Source: an uncultured Bacillota bacterium
GTDB taxonomy: Bacteria; Bacillota; Clostridia; Peptostreptococcales; Anaerovoracaceae
Direction of reading: 5' to 3'
NCBI GenBank assembly: GCA_958448635.1
Contig: CAUDEQ010000013.1
Coordinates: 1 to 40,460 of the forward strand
Length of the DNA: 40,460 nucleotides
The position numbers were made by a program, and so were the translations under genes. Below the pieces are notes generated by a model. That model was not told the DNA's origin, searched no databases, and worked only from the letters and a program-made list of their open reading frames with translations. Shown in pieces: positions 15,002-24,205 of this stretch (position 1 is its first letter; each line of letters starts with the position of its first letter).

Positions 15002-16024
15002 ATGAGAGTTGTTCTTGATGGAATGGGCGGAGATAATGCGCCTGCGGAAATAGTTAAGGGTGCAGTTGAGGCCGCATCGATCATAGATCATGAAATACTC
15101 ATCGTAGGCAATGAGAAGCTTATCGAGGAAGAACTGAAAAAATGTAAATATGAAGGGAATCAGATAAAGATAGTTCCGGCAGGTGAGGTCATAACCATGG
15201 AGGATAGTCCTGTAAAGGCCATCAGAAGAAAGCCGGATGCATCCATGGTAGTGGGACTGAATTTGATAAAAGACGGAGAAGGCGATTTGTTCATCTCCGG
15301 AGGAAACACGGGAGCCCTGGTAGTCGGCTCAAGACTTATACTGGGCAGGATAGACGGCATAGACAGACCGGTGCTTGCCAGCATATATCCATGCCTTGGA
15401 AAGCAGGCATCTCTGCTGGTGGATGCCGGCGCCAGCTCGGAGGCAAAGGCGCAGAACCTGCTGGAATACGGCCTCATGGGCAGCATATATGTGGAAAAGG
15501 TATGGGGACGCATTGAGCCAAGCGTAGGTCTTGTGAATCTGGGCGTTGAAGAAAGCAAGGGAACCAGCGTGACGAAAGACGCATATCAGAGGCTCAAGCT
15601 GGCACCGCTGAATTTCATAGGAAATGTTGAGGCCAGAGAGGTCCCTGTTGAAGCGTGTGATGTCATAGTATGCGACGGCTTTGTGGGAAATGTTATCCTG
15701 AAGCTTTCAGAGGGCCTTGCCATGAATATACTCAGCGTAGTAAAGGGCAAGCTGATGACTAACATAAAGACCAAGCTGGCTGCCGTTATGCTGAAATCAC
15801 AGCTGATGAGCCTGAAGGAGGACTTCGATTACGAGGAATACGGCGGTGCGCCGATACTGGGTGTAAACGGACCGGTGATAAAGATCCACGGCTCATCAAC
15901 TGCCAGCGCAGTGAAGAACGCCATAATAAAGGGCATACCTTACAGTGAGGAAAACGTGGTGGAGATCATCAGAAAATCAATGCTGGACGTTGCCGAAACC
16001 ATCGAGATAGAGGAAGAGGAGTAG
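15002..16024 (+). CDS. plsX: Phosphate acyltransferase PlsX
   Basis: It makes acyl-phosphate from acyl-ACP, the first step of phospholipid synthesis in the PlsX/PlsY pathway; plsY lies 6.5 kb downstream in the same run. The 340 residues start MRVVLDGMGGDNAP, the hallmark of the family, and show SGGNTGAL and DGFVGNV. AAGGAGGG precedes ATG 15002. In Bacillus plsX sits in fapR-plsX-fabD-fabG-acpA; here no fapR or fab genes flank it and rnc follows 4 nt later. Confidence 0.96.
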   Translation: MRVVLDGMGGDNAPAEIVKGAVEAASIIDHEILIVGNEKLIEEELKKCKYEGNQIKIVPAGEVITMEDSPVKAIRRKPDASMVVGLNLIKDGEGDLFISGGNTGALVVGSRLILGRIDGIDRPVLASIYPCLGKQASLLVDAGASSEAKAQNLLEYGLMGSIYVEKVWGRIEPSVGLVNLGVEESKGTSVTKDAYQRLKLAPLNFIGNVEAREVPVEACDVIVCDGFVGNVILKLSEGLAMNILSVVKGKLMTNIKTKLAAVMLKSQLMSLKEDFDYEEYGGAPILGVNGPVIKIHGSSTASAVKNAIIKGIPYSEENVVEIIRKSMLDVAETIEIEEEE

Positions 16025-16028
16025 CCTG

Positions 16029-16709
16029 ATGGATGATATCAAGCAGCTTGAAGGAAAACTCGGATACATCTTCAATGACAAGAGCCTTTTGAGCAATGCT
16101 GTTACACACAGTTCATATATCAAGGAGCATGGAAGAGAATGCATGAGCAATGAACGCCTCGAATTTCTGGGCGATGCATTCTTTGACGCCATAATAGGTG
16201 AAGAATTATACAAAATCTTTCCTCAGAAGGAGGAAGGATTTTTGTCTCGAGTGAGGGCTTCGCTGGTATGCGAAAAATCTCTGGCCAGGGCAGCCGGAAA
16301 GCTTGACATAGGCGAATATATTATGATGGGCAACGGCGAGGAGAGAAACGGCGGAAGGAAGCGTCCGTCCATACTTGCCGATACCATGGAGGCTCTGATA
16401 GGAGCAGTATATCTTGACGGAGGCTTTGAAGCAGCCAAGGCAGTGGTGCTGGACGTATTCAGGGACTCCATCGATGATGCGGTAAATGGCAAATACATCA
16501 TAACGGACTATAAGACAGCCCTTCAGGAGAAGCTGCAGAGCGAAAAAATCACCGATATAAAGTACGTGCTGGTGGGTGAAACAGGTCCGGATCACGACAA
16601 GACCTTCAAGGTTCAGCTCATGGTGGACGGTATACCGACCACCACAGGAGAGGGGAAGAGCAAAAAACAGGCGGAGCAGAATGCTGCTGAAGCCATGATC
16701 GAAAGGTAA
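16029..16709 (+). CDS. rnc: Ribonuclease III
   Basis: It cuts double-stranded RNA in rRNA precursors and mRNAs. The 226 residues hold the catalytic signature NERLEFLGDA (about 41-50) and a second acidic motif DTMEALIGAVYLDGG, followed by a C-terminal double-stranded RNA-binding domain (about 155-226) ending in the KKQAEQNAAEAM helix. The binding site GAGGAAGAGGAG lies inside the end of plsX. smc starts 5 nt after its stop, the common rnc-smc order. Confidence 0.97.
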   Translation: MDDIKQLEGKLGYIFNDKSLLSNAVTHSSYIKEHGRECMSNERLEFLGDAFFDAIIGEELYKIFPQKEEGFLSRVRASLVCEKSLARAAGKLDIGEYIMMGNGEERNGGRKRPSILADTMEALIGAVYLDGGFEAAKAVVLDVFRDSIDDAVNGKYIITDYKTALQEKLQSEKITDIKYVLVGETGPDHDKTFKVQLMVDGIPTTTGEGKSKKQAEQNAAEAMIER

Positions 16710-16714
16710 CATCA

Positions 16715-19700
16715 ATGTATTTTAAAAAAATTGAAATGCACGGGTTCAAATCGTTTGCCGAGCCTGTGATTATAGAATTCAATGAAGGAATAACGTGTAT
16801 CGTCGGCCCCAACGGCAGCGGAAAGAGCAATATAAGCGATGCCATCAGATGGGTTCTCGGTGAGCAGAGCCCAAGGATGCTCAGAGGAGGAAAGATGGAG
16901 GAGGTTATATTCTCCGGCACTTCCAACAGAAAATCCAGGGGTATGGCGGAGGTCACGCTGGTAATAGACAATGAGGACGGAAGTCTTCCCATAGACTACA
17001 AGGAAGTGGCCATAACAAGGAGGATGTTCAGATCGGGCGAAAGCGAATACCACATAAATGGGAATCAGTGCAGGCTCAGAGATATTCGTGAGCTGATAAT
17101 GGATACAGGCATCGGCGTAGACGGATATTCCATCATAGGACAGGGAAAGATATCCGACATCATAAGCAGCAAGACAGAGAGCAGACGTGAGATCTTCGAA
17201 GAAGCTGCCGGCATCGTGATGTACAGGACCAAGAAGGCTGAATCGGAGAGAAAGCTAGCTTCAACTGAAGCCAATATGGAGAGAGTAAGGGACATCATCG
17301 GGGAGATCGAGGGTCGTATCGACGGCCTGAGAGAGGACAGCATCAAAGCCAGGGAGTATATACAGCTTCGGGACAGATACAAGGAGCTGGAGATTAACAT
17401 AGTTCTGAAAAACATAGAAAACCTTCAGGCGAAGACGAAGTACATGCAGGAGGATCTTGATGAACTTCAGGCCTCTCTGAATAACGCAGAAACGAAGAAA
17501 AAGCAGCTGGAAGATGAGCTGGCAGCCCACAGTGAAAAGAATGACAGCCTGGAAGCTCTGTCGGTGGAAACAAGACAGAAGCTGCTTGCTGCCATAGAAG
17601 AGCTGAATTCCATGGTGAACAAGGGCCAGGTTGAGAGAGAAAGACTGGCTGCCATCGATGAAAACACGGAAAGGCTTCATAAGGAAATCGGCTCGCTGAC
17701 GGAAAAGCGCATCAACGAGGCAGCCGGGATCAGGCAGCATGAAGAACAGCTGGCAGATATCAAGGGAAGGCTTTATGAAAAGGGAAGGCTCTTTCATGAA
17801 AAGGAAGCGGCCTATGAAAAGCTGGCGGAGGAAAACGAGGAGCTTCGCATACAGACTGATAAATACAGCGAAGATATGATAAGGCTGGCGGGAGAAATCA
17901 GCTCTGCAAACGCTGAGATAAACAGTCTTAAGCTGCTCCAGGATACCATGGACAGAAGACAGTCGTCCCTCAATGAAGAGAAGGAGAGTGTCGGAGACAG
18001 CAACAGAGATACAGTAGACCGTCTCAACAATATAAGACGTGAGAGGAAGGAGCTGGAGGGCATCCTGGCAGATAGAAGGGAACGCTCTCAGCAGATGCGG
18101 GAAGATTTTGAAGCCCGGAGGAAAGAGGAACGTGCCCTTTCCGAAAAGGCAGAGGAGCTGAGGGTTTCCCTCGGAAAGCTGGACGCCAGAAAGAAGACCA
18201 TCGAGGAGATGGAAAGCAACTACGAAGGCTACAACTATGCAGTAAAGCATGTGATGAAGTCGGGTCTGTCGGGAATACACGGTGTAGTGGCTGAGCTCAT
18301 AGAAGTGCCGGCGGGATACGAGACGGCCGTTGAGACAGCCATGGGAGCATCTCTGCAGCATATAGTCTGCGACAACGACAGCAGCGCCAAGGCGGCCATA
18401 AGATCATTGAAGGAAAGCAGAGCCGGAAGGATGACATTCCTGCCGGTAAGCTCCGTCAGAGGAAGCCGCAGCAGAGAAGGCAGACTTTCCACGGAGAGAG
18501 GCTTTATAGGCTTTGGACCTGACTGTATCAAGTATGATGGAACATATAAAAACATAATAGAATACCTGTTGGGCAGAGTTGTCATCGTCGATGACATGGA
18601 CAATGCCGTCGCAATGTCAAAGAAGGCCTCAGGCGTCAGATTCGTGACCCTTGACGGCGAGGTTATCAACGCAGGAGGCGGTATCACCGGCGGAAAATAC
18701 AAAAACAAGACAGCCAATATTCTGGATAGAAAGGCAGAGATAAAAGCTCTCCACAGGGAGATAACGGAAAAAACGGAGGAGCAGAAGGCGGCAGAAGAAA
18801 AGCTGGCGGCTTTGCGTAAGAGCATCGCAGGCTTTGACGATGAGATTCGGCTCATGGATGACAGCCTCAAGGAGGCGGAGAGAAATCTCATCGCCAAGGA
18901 AAACGAGGAAAAGTTCACAGAGAACACCCTCAAGGATATGAAGGTAAGCGGCGAAAAGCTGGCCAGGGAGCTGGAAAACATCAGAGCTGAGAAGGATAAT
19001 TCTCAGGATATGATAGATAAGCTGGGCAAAAAAATCGCAGAGGGAAGAAAGACCATAGAAGAAACCGAGAATGCGTATGAAGTCAAGATGGAAGAATATA
19101 TGCAGCGGAAAGAGATACTGAATGCGATAAGTGAAGAGATAACAGCAGCCAGAATAGAGATGAGCAGATGTAAGAGCGAGCGGGAGCATACGGAATCCAT
19201 GATGAGTCGCATAGCTCTGATGATAGAGGAGCTGGACAGCGATATAAGCGCCAGAAGGGAGCAGCTTGAGCGACTCTCTGAGGAACGCGGGAGTATAACC
19301 TCGGACAGCGGAGATATGGACAGCCTCATCTCGGAAAAGGAAAAGGAAAAGAAAGCTCTGGAGGAAAGTCTTGAGAAGATCACGGAGGAAAAGGCAGAGG
19401 CAGCTCGTGATGTCGCAGCTCTCAATTCCGAAAAGGAAGCCGTGAACTCGAAGATGGCAAGCCTTCAGAACCAGAAATACGAGCTGGAGATAAAGAACGC
19501 CAGAAACGAGACGCAGCTCGATACATACAAGGACAGGCTCTGGGAGGACTTTGAAATATCCTATATACAGGCGATGGAGTTCAAGAGCGACGATTTCGTC
19601 ATGTCATCTGCAGTCAAGGAGAACAGGCAGATCAAGAACCGCATGAAGGAGCTGGGCGAGGTGAACATCGGAGCCATAGAGGAATACGAAATCGTCAAAG

Positions 19701-20257
19701 AACGATACGATTTCCTGACGGGGCAGCAGGCTGACATACAGCAGGCCATGGACAGCCTTACGGGGATCATCGACGACATGGACAAGACCATAAAGCTCAG
19801 GTTCAAGGAAAGCTTCGACAAGATCGTCATCAATTTCGAGGAGACCTTCAAGGAGCTGTTCGGAGGCGGTCACGCAGAGCTGAGACTCAGCGATGAAAGT
19901 GATCCTCTAAGCTCGAATATAGATATCATCGCACAGCCGCCGGGGAAGAAGCTGCAGAATATAAACCTTCTGTCCGGAGGAGAGAAGACATTGACAGCCA
20001 TAGCGCTGATGTTTGCAGTTCTCAAGGCGAAGCCTACACCGTTCTGCATACTGGATGAGGTGGAGGCGGCTCTGGACGATGCCAATATAGAAAGGTTCAT
20101 AAGCTGTCTGAGAAAATTCTACGATATACAGTTCACTCTGGTAACACACCAGAAAGCCACCATGGAGCATGCAGATGTGCTCTACGGTGTGACGATGCCT
20201 GAAAAGGGAGTATCAAAGGTGCTGTCTTTGAGCCTTGAAGACGGCTTTGAAATATAA
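16715..20257 (+). CDS. smc: Chromosome segregation protein SMC
   Basis: An ATPase that compacts and separates chromosomes with ScpA and ScpB. The 1180 residues have the family's full length. The N-terminal head carries Walker A GPNGSGKSN (31-39) and the GEQSPRMLRGG segment. A long coiled coil runs to about 500, a hinge domain follows (about 510-665, with GAGGGITGG-type glycine motifs), then the returning coiled coil. The C-terminal head has the LLSGGEKTLTA signature and Walker B FCILDEVEAALDD. It is the longest gene in the window and sits between rnc and ftsY as in most Firmicutes. Confidence 0.98.
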   Translation: MYFKKIEMHGFKSFAEPVIIEFNEGITCIVGPNGSGKSNISDAIRWVLGEQSPRMLRGGKMEEVIFSGTSNRKSRGMAEVTLVIDNEDGSLPIDYKEVAITRRMFRSGESEYHINGNQCRLRDIRELIMDTGIGVDGYSIIGQGKISDIISSKTESRREIFEEAAGIVMYRTKKAESERKLASTEANMERVRDIIGEIEGRIDGLREDSIKAREYIQLRDRYKELEINIVLKNIENLQAKTKYMQEDLDELQASLNNAETKKKQLEDELAAHSEKNDSLEALSVETRQKLLAAIEELNSMVNKGQVERERLAAIDENTERLHKEIGSLTEKRINEAAGIRQHEEQLADIKGRLYEKGRLFHEKEAAYEKLAEENEELRIQTDKYSEDMIRLAGEISSANAEINSLKLLQDTMDRRQSSLNEEKESVGDSNRDTVDRLNNIRRERKELEGILADRRERSQQMREDFEARRKEERALSEKAEELRVSLGKLDARKKTIEEMESNYEGYNYAVKHVMKSGLSGIHGVVAELIEVPAGYETAVETAMGASLQHIVCDNDSSAKAAIRSLKESRAGRMTFLPVSSVRGSRSREGRLSTERGFIGFGPDCIKYDGTYKNIIEYLLGRVVIVDDMDNAVAMSKKASGVRFVTLDGEVINAGGGITGGKYKNKTANILDRKAEIKALHREITEKTEEQKAAEEKLAALRKSIAGFDDEIRLMDDSLKEAERNLIAKENEEKFTENTLKDMKVSGEKLARELENIRAEKDNSQDMIDKLGKKIAEGRKTIEETENAYEVKMEEYMQRKEILNAISEEITAARIEMSRCKSEREHTESMMSRIALMIEELDSDISARREQLERLSEERGSITSDSGDMDSLISEKEKEKKALEESLEKITEEKAEAARDVAALNSEKEAVNSKMASLQNQKYELEIKNARNETQLDTYKDRLWEDFEISYIQAMEFKSDDFVMSSAVKENRQIKNRMKELGEVNIGAIEEYEIVKERYDFLTGQQADIQQAMDSLTGIIDDMDKTIKLRFKESFDKIVINFEETFKELFGGGHAELRLSDESDPLSSNIDIIAQPPGKKLQNINLLSGGEKTLTAIALMFAVLKAKPTPFCILDEVEAALDDANIERFISCLRKFYDIQFTLVTHQKATMEHADVLYGVTMPEKGVSKVLSLSLEDGFEI

Positions 20258-20276
20258 GGAAGCAGGGAGAATATAA

Positions 20277-21173
20277 ATGCTGAGAGAAGAAAAAAAATCT
20301 TTTTTTGGAAAGCTTTCACAGCGTATAGGCGATGCGCTGATGGCAAGACCGACGATAGATGAGGACTTTCTGGATGAGCTGGAGGAGATTTTGATAACCT
20401 CCGATATAGGCATGGAGACTACCATGAAGATAGTCGAAACGCTGAGAAAGGAAATCAGGTCAAACAACCTCACGAAGCCTGAGGTCATAAAGATCAGGCT
20501 GGGCAAGATAATAGCCAGCCTCATGGATAAGCACGAGGCTCACGGACTGTGTGAGGATACTCCGCTGGTGATCCTGATGATAGGGATCAACGGAGGAGGA
20601 AAGACCACCTCCATCGGCAAAATAGCCCACAAGCTGAAAAAGGAAGGAAAGACTGTTATGCTGGCGGCTGCCGACACCTTCAGGGCAGCGGCAGCAGAAC
20701 AGTTGGGGATATGGGCTGACAGAGTAGGCGTCAATCTGATAAAGCACAGAGAGGGTGCAGATCCGTCTGCAGTAATATACGATGCCATACAGTCTGCCAA
20801 ATCCAAGAATATAGATGTGCTCATCTGTGATACTGCAGGAAGGCTGCAGAACAAGAAGAATCTCATGGATGAGCTGAACAAGATGAATAAGGTAATAGGC
20901 AGGGAATTTCCTGAGGCGTCGAGAGAGAATCTTCTCGTGCTGGATGCCACCACGGGGAAAAACGCTGTTTCACAGGTAAAGGAATTCGGCGACGTGGCAG
21001 ATATCACCGGCATAGTGCTTACCAAGCTGGACGGCACGGCAAAAGGAGGTATCGTAGTCACCATAGCTGATGAGTTCGACATGCCTGTCAAGTTTATAGG
21101 AGTAGGTGAAGGAATCGAGGATCTGAAGGAATTCGATCCGGCTGAATTTGCGGAAGGAATTTTCAATGAGTAA
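20277..21173 (+). CDS. ftsY: Signal recognition particle receptor FtsY
   Basis: A GTPase that docks SRP-ribosome complexes at the membrane. The 298 residues form only the N and G domains, preceded by a short basic amphipathic start (MLREEKKSFFGKLSQRIG); the long acidic A domain of E. coli is absent, as in many Gram-positives. The G1 loop is GINGGGKTT (103-111), where most homologues I recall have Val before the final GKTT. ADTFRAAAAEQL, DTAGR and TKLDGTAKGG follow. GCAGGGAGA precedes ATG 20277. The end overlaps der by 8 bases. Confidence 0.96.
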   Translation: MLREEKKSFFGKLSQRIGDALMARPTIDEDFLDELEEILITSDIGMETTMKIVETLRKEIRSNNLTKPEVIKIRLGKIIASLMDKHEAHGLCEDTPLVILMIGINGGGKTTSIGKIAHKLKKEGKTVMLAAADTFRAAAAEQLGIWADRVGVNLIKHREGADPSAVIYDAIQSAKSKNIDVLICDTAGRLQNKKNLMDELNKMNKVIGREFPEASRENLLVLDATTGKNAVSQVKEFGDVADITGIVLTKLDGTAKGGIVVTIADEFDMPVKFIGVGEGIEDLKEFDPAEFAEGIFNE

Positions 21174-22491
21174 ACCTTTGGTGGCCGTAGTCGGAAGGCC
21201 GAATGTGGGAAAATCGACATTATTCAATAAAATAGTAGGCAGAAAGGTGTCCATCGTGGAGGACACACCGGGAGTGACGAGAGACAGGATATATGCCGAG
21301 GCCGAGTGGGCAGGAACGCATTTTGCGCTGATAGACACGGGAGGCATAGAGCCTGACAGCAAGGATATAATACTCTCGCAGATGCGTGCGCAGGCGGAAA
21401 TCGCCATGGATACAGCCGATGTGATACTTTTCATGACGGACGGCAGGGAAGGCGTCACAGCATCGGACAGAGAGGTGGCGTCCATGCTGATGAAAACAGG
21501 CAAGAAGGTGGTTCTGGCTGTCAACAAGATAGACAAGACGGTGCTGCCGGATGATTTCTACGATTTTTACGAGCTGGGGCTGGGCGAGCCAATTCCTGTT
21601 TCTGCCGCCAATATGCTGAATCTTGGAGATCTTCTGGACAGGATAATAGAGGAGTTCCCGGAGAATGCAGGGCAGGAGGAAGAGGACGATATTAAGATCG
21701 CCATGATAGGAAAGCCGAATGTAGGCAAATCCTCACTGATAAACAAGCTGTTGGGAGAAAACAGAGTAATCGTTTCGCCTATAGCGGGAACCACAAGGGA
21801 TTCCATCGACACTCCTTTTGAGCTGGATGGCGAAAAATATCTGCTGATAGATACGGCAGGTATCAGGAGAAAAAGCAAGGTCAACGAGGACATCGAGAGA
21901 TTCAGCGTCATCAGGGCTGTTGCCGCCATAGAGAGATGCGACGTATGTCTCCTGATGATAGATGCACAGGAGGGCGTGACGGAGCAGGACAAGAAAATCG
22001 CAGGTATAGCTCACGAGGCAGGAAAGGGTATCGTGGTGGTGGTGAACAAATGGGATCTGATAGACAAGGACACCAACACGATGAAGGAATTCAGAAATAC
22101 CATTGCCAGAGAGCTGACCTTCATGTCATATGCACCGAGCGTATTCATCTCGGCCCTCACCGGACAGCGTGTGGACAATGTCATAGCCATGGCCAAATAC
22201 GTGGCTGAGAACAGAGCCATGAGAGTTCCTACGGGACAGCTCAACAATCTCATAGCAGATGCGACGATGATGAAGCAGCCGCCTTCCGATAAGGGAAAGA
22301 GGCTGAAGATATACTACGTTACGCAGGTGGGCGTAAAGCCGCCGCTTTTCTCGTTCAAGATAAATTCAAGACCTCTCATGCATTTCTCATATTCAAGATA
22401 TCTTGAAAACAAGATAAGAGAGGCCTTTGGTTTTGAGGGTACGTCGTTGAAATTCGTATTCAGAGAAAAAGGAGAGAAAGAGGATGAGTAA
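21166..22491 (+). CDS. der: Ribosome biogenesis GTPase Der (EngA)
   Basis: A double GTPase needed for 50S subunit assembly. The 441 residues hold two tandem G domains, with P-loops GRPNVGKST (10-18) and GKPNVGKSS (about 182-190), DTGG and DTAG switch motifs, NKID and NKWD base-recognition motifs, and a C-terminal KH-like domain (about 350-441). ATG 21166 follows GGAAGGA by 7 nt and overlaps the end of ftsY (ATGAGTAA). An upstream in-frame TTG at 21148 was rejected because the conserved start is MSKPLVAVVGRPNVG. Confidence 0.97.
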   Translation: MSKPLVAVVGRPNVGKSTLFNKIVGRKVSIVEDTPGVTRDRIYAEAEWAGTHFALIDTGGIEPDSKDIILSQMRAQAEIAMDTADVILFMTDGREGVTASDREVASMLMKTGKKVVLAVNKIDKTVLPDDFYDFYELGLGEPIPVSAANMLNLGDLLDRIIEEFPENAGQEEEDDIKIAMIGKPNVGKSSLINKLLGENRVIVSPIAGTTRDSIDTPFELDGEKYLLIDTAGIRRKSKVNEDIERFSVIRAVAAIERCDVCLLMIDAQEGVTEQDKKIAGIAHEAGKGIVVVVNKWDLIDKDTNTMKEFRNTIARELTFMSYAPSVFISALTGQRVDNVIAMAKYVAENRAMRVPTGQLNNLIADATMMKQPPSDKGKRLKIYYVTQVGVKPPLFSFKINSRPLMHFSYSRYLENKIREAFGFEGTSLKFVFREKGEKEDE

Positions 22492-23161
22492 TATAGATGC
22501 CTTCGGGCTCGATATCGTTACGGCTGTCATCACCATAATAGCCGCATATCTGATAGGATGCATATCTCCCTCAAGCATGCTGGCTAAGGCAAAGGGCATA
22601 GACATCAGGAAGGAAGGAAGCGGCAATGCGGGAACCACCAATGCACTCAGGGTAATGGGCAAAAAGGCCGGCGTCATAACTCTTGTGATAGATATCCTAA
22701 AGGGTGTGATTGCAGTGCTGCTGGGCGAGCTTATCGGAGGACCTGTCACAGGCATGTGCTGTGCGGTGGCGGTTTTCTGCGGACACGTATGGCCGGCATT
22801 TTACAGATTCAAGGGCGGCAAGGGCGTAGCCACTGCCTTCGGCGCACTGCTGGGGATCAACCCGCTGCTGGCGCTGGCGGCTCTGGGAATCGTGATAATA
22901 GGAGTGTTGGTATCAAAGCGAATGTCTGTGGGCTCGATACTGGGAGCGGCGTTTTTCCCGCTGATATCGTTTTTTCTTGAGCCTGAATTCATAATACCGG
23001 GTACGGCGCTGGCAATAGCGGTTATAGTCAAGCACAGAGGGAACATAGTGAGACTCATAAACGGTGAGGAGCCTGTAATGAGCATATTTGAGAAAAAGGG
23101 AAGCAAGGATAAAAGCGGAAAAGAGGAGGAAGCCGGTGAGGCTGCAGATGCGGAAGAGTAA
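22484..23161 (+). CDS. plsY: Glycerol-3-phosphate acyltransferase PlsY
   Basis: A membrane enzyme that moves the acyl group from acyl-phosphate (made by PlsX) to glycerol 3-phosphate, giving lysophosphatidate. The 225 residues include five or more membrane segments and the three family motifs: GSGNAGTTNALR, GHVWPAFYRFKGGKGVAT and KHRGNIVRLINGEE. A highly charged tail of about 25 residues (Lys, Glu and Gly rich) extends past the usual end. The start overlaps der by 8 bases (ATGAGTAA). gpsA, which makes its substrate glycerol 3-phosphate, follows. Confidence 0.96.
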   Translation: MSNIDAFGLDIVTAVITIIAAYLIGCISPSSMLAKAKGIDIRKEGSGNAGTTNALRVMGKKAGVITLVIDILKGVIAVLLGELIGGPVTGMCCAVAVFCGHVWPAFYRFKGGKGVATAFGALLGINPLLALAALGIVIIGVLVSKRMSVGSILGAAFFPLISFFLEPEFIIPGTALAIAVIVKHRGNIVRLINGEEPVMSIFEKKGSKDKSGKEEEAGEAADAEE

Positions 23162-23183
23162 TTTCGCAGTTAGGAGGATACAT

Positions 23184-24179
23184 ATGAAGAACATAGGCGT
23201 CATAGGAGCAGGAAGCTGGGGAACAGCGCTGGCAACTGTAGTTGCAGGCAAGGGAAACAACGTGAAGATATGGGATATTAACGAGGCGCATCTCATGTCC
23301 ATGGAGGAGGCAAGAGAGAATGTAGACTATCTTCCGGGAGTGCCCCTGGACGATAATATAAAAATCGTATATACCACAGAGGAAGCGCTGAAGGATGCGG
23401 ACGTGGTGCTTTTCTCGGCACCGGCCCAACATTTCAGAGCTGCCCTTTCCTCGGCGAAGGAATACATCGGTGAAAATGCGCTGATAATAAACGTGGCAAA
23501 GGGTATAGAGCAGAAGAGCCTGAAGAGAATGTCGGAGATCGCAGCAGAGGAGCTGGATATGGACAGGTACGTGGTGCTGTCCGGCCCTTCCCATGCGGAA
23601 GAGGTGGGACGAAAGCTGCCGACGACTGTGGCAGCTGCTTCCGGAAACCTCAAGGCTGCGGAGGATGTGCAGGAGCTGTTCATGACAGACAGATTCAGAG
23701 TCTACACGACTGAGGACGTAACGGGAGTTGAGCTGGGCGGTGCCCTTAAGAACATCATCGCTCTCGGAGCAGGAATATCGGACGGAATGGGCTTTGGAGA
23801 CAATGCCAAGGCTGCACTGATGACGAGAGGACTGGCGGAGATAAGCAGGTTGGGGCTCAAGCTGGGAGCAAAGCCTGAAACCTTTGCAGGACTCACGGGG
23901 ACGGGAGACCTCATCGTTACATGCACCAGCATGCATTCCAGAAACAGAAGATGCGGCATAATGATCGGAGAAGGCATGAGTCCCGATGAGGCTACGAAGA
24001 AAGTCGGAATGGTGGTGGAGGGAATGTTTACGACGGAAGCCGCCTACGAGCTGGCAAAACGTGAAAATGTTGAAATGCCTATAACGGATGCCATATACAG
24101 GACCATAAGAGGCGAGATAACAGCCTCGGAGGCGGTTGAGATACTCATGGGCAGAGAAAGAAAGCATGAGCAGGCATAG
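23184..24179 (+). CDS. gpsA: Glycerol-3-phosphate dehydrogenase (NAD(P)+)
   Basis: It reduces dihydroxyacetone phosphate to sn-glycerol 3-phosphate for phospholipid synthesis. The 331 residues open with the Rossmann motif GVIGAGSWGTALA, followed by LSGPSHAEEV and the catalytic ELGGALKNIIAL segment with GISDGMGFGDNAKAAL. TAGGAGGA stands 8 nt before ATG 23184; earlier in-frame ATGs lie within plsY and were rejected. plsY and gpsA supply consecutive substrates and are cotranscribed. Confidence 0.97.
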   Translation: MKNIGVIGAGSWGTALATVVAGKGNNVKIWDINEAHLMSMEEARENVDYLPGVPLDDNIKIVYTTEEALKDADVVLFSAPAQHFRAALSSAKEYIGENALIINVAKGIEQKSLKRMSEIAAEELDMDRYVVLSGPSHAEEVGRKLPTTVAAASGNLKAAEDVQELFMTDRFRVYTTEDVTGVELGGALKNIIALGAGISDGMGFGDNAKAALMTRGLAEISRLGLKLGAKPETFAGLTGTGDLIVTCTSMHSRNRRCGIMIGEGMSPDEATKKVGMVVEGMFTTEAAYELAKRENVEMPITDAIYRTIRGEITASEAVEILMGRERKHEQA

Positions 24180-24205
24180 AGTTGATATTGGAGAAATAAG
24201 GATAG

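Noticed and set aside
17261..18361. A 366-codon frame antisense to smc
   Set aside because: It lies entirely within the coiled coil of SMC and has no start signal or recognisable domain.
23055..24167. A 370-codon frame antisense to gpsA
   Set aside because: gpsA is complete and certain; the reverse frame has no ribosome site and no family resemblance.
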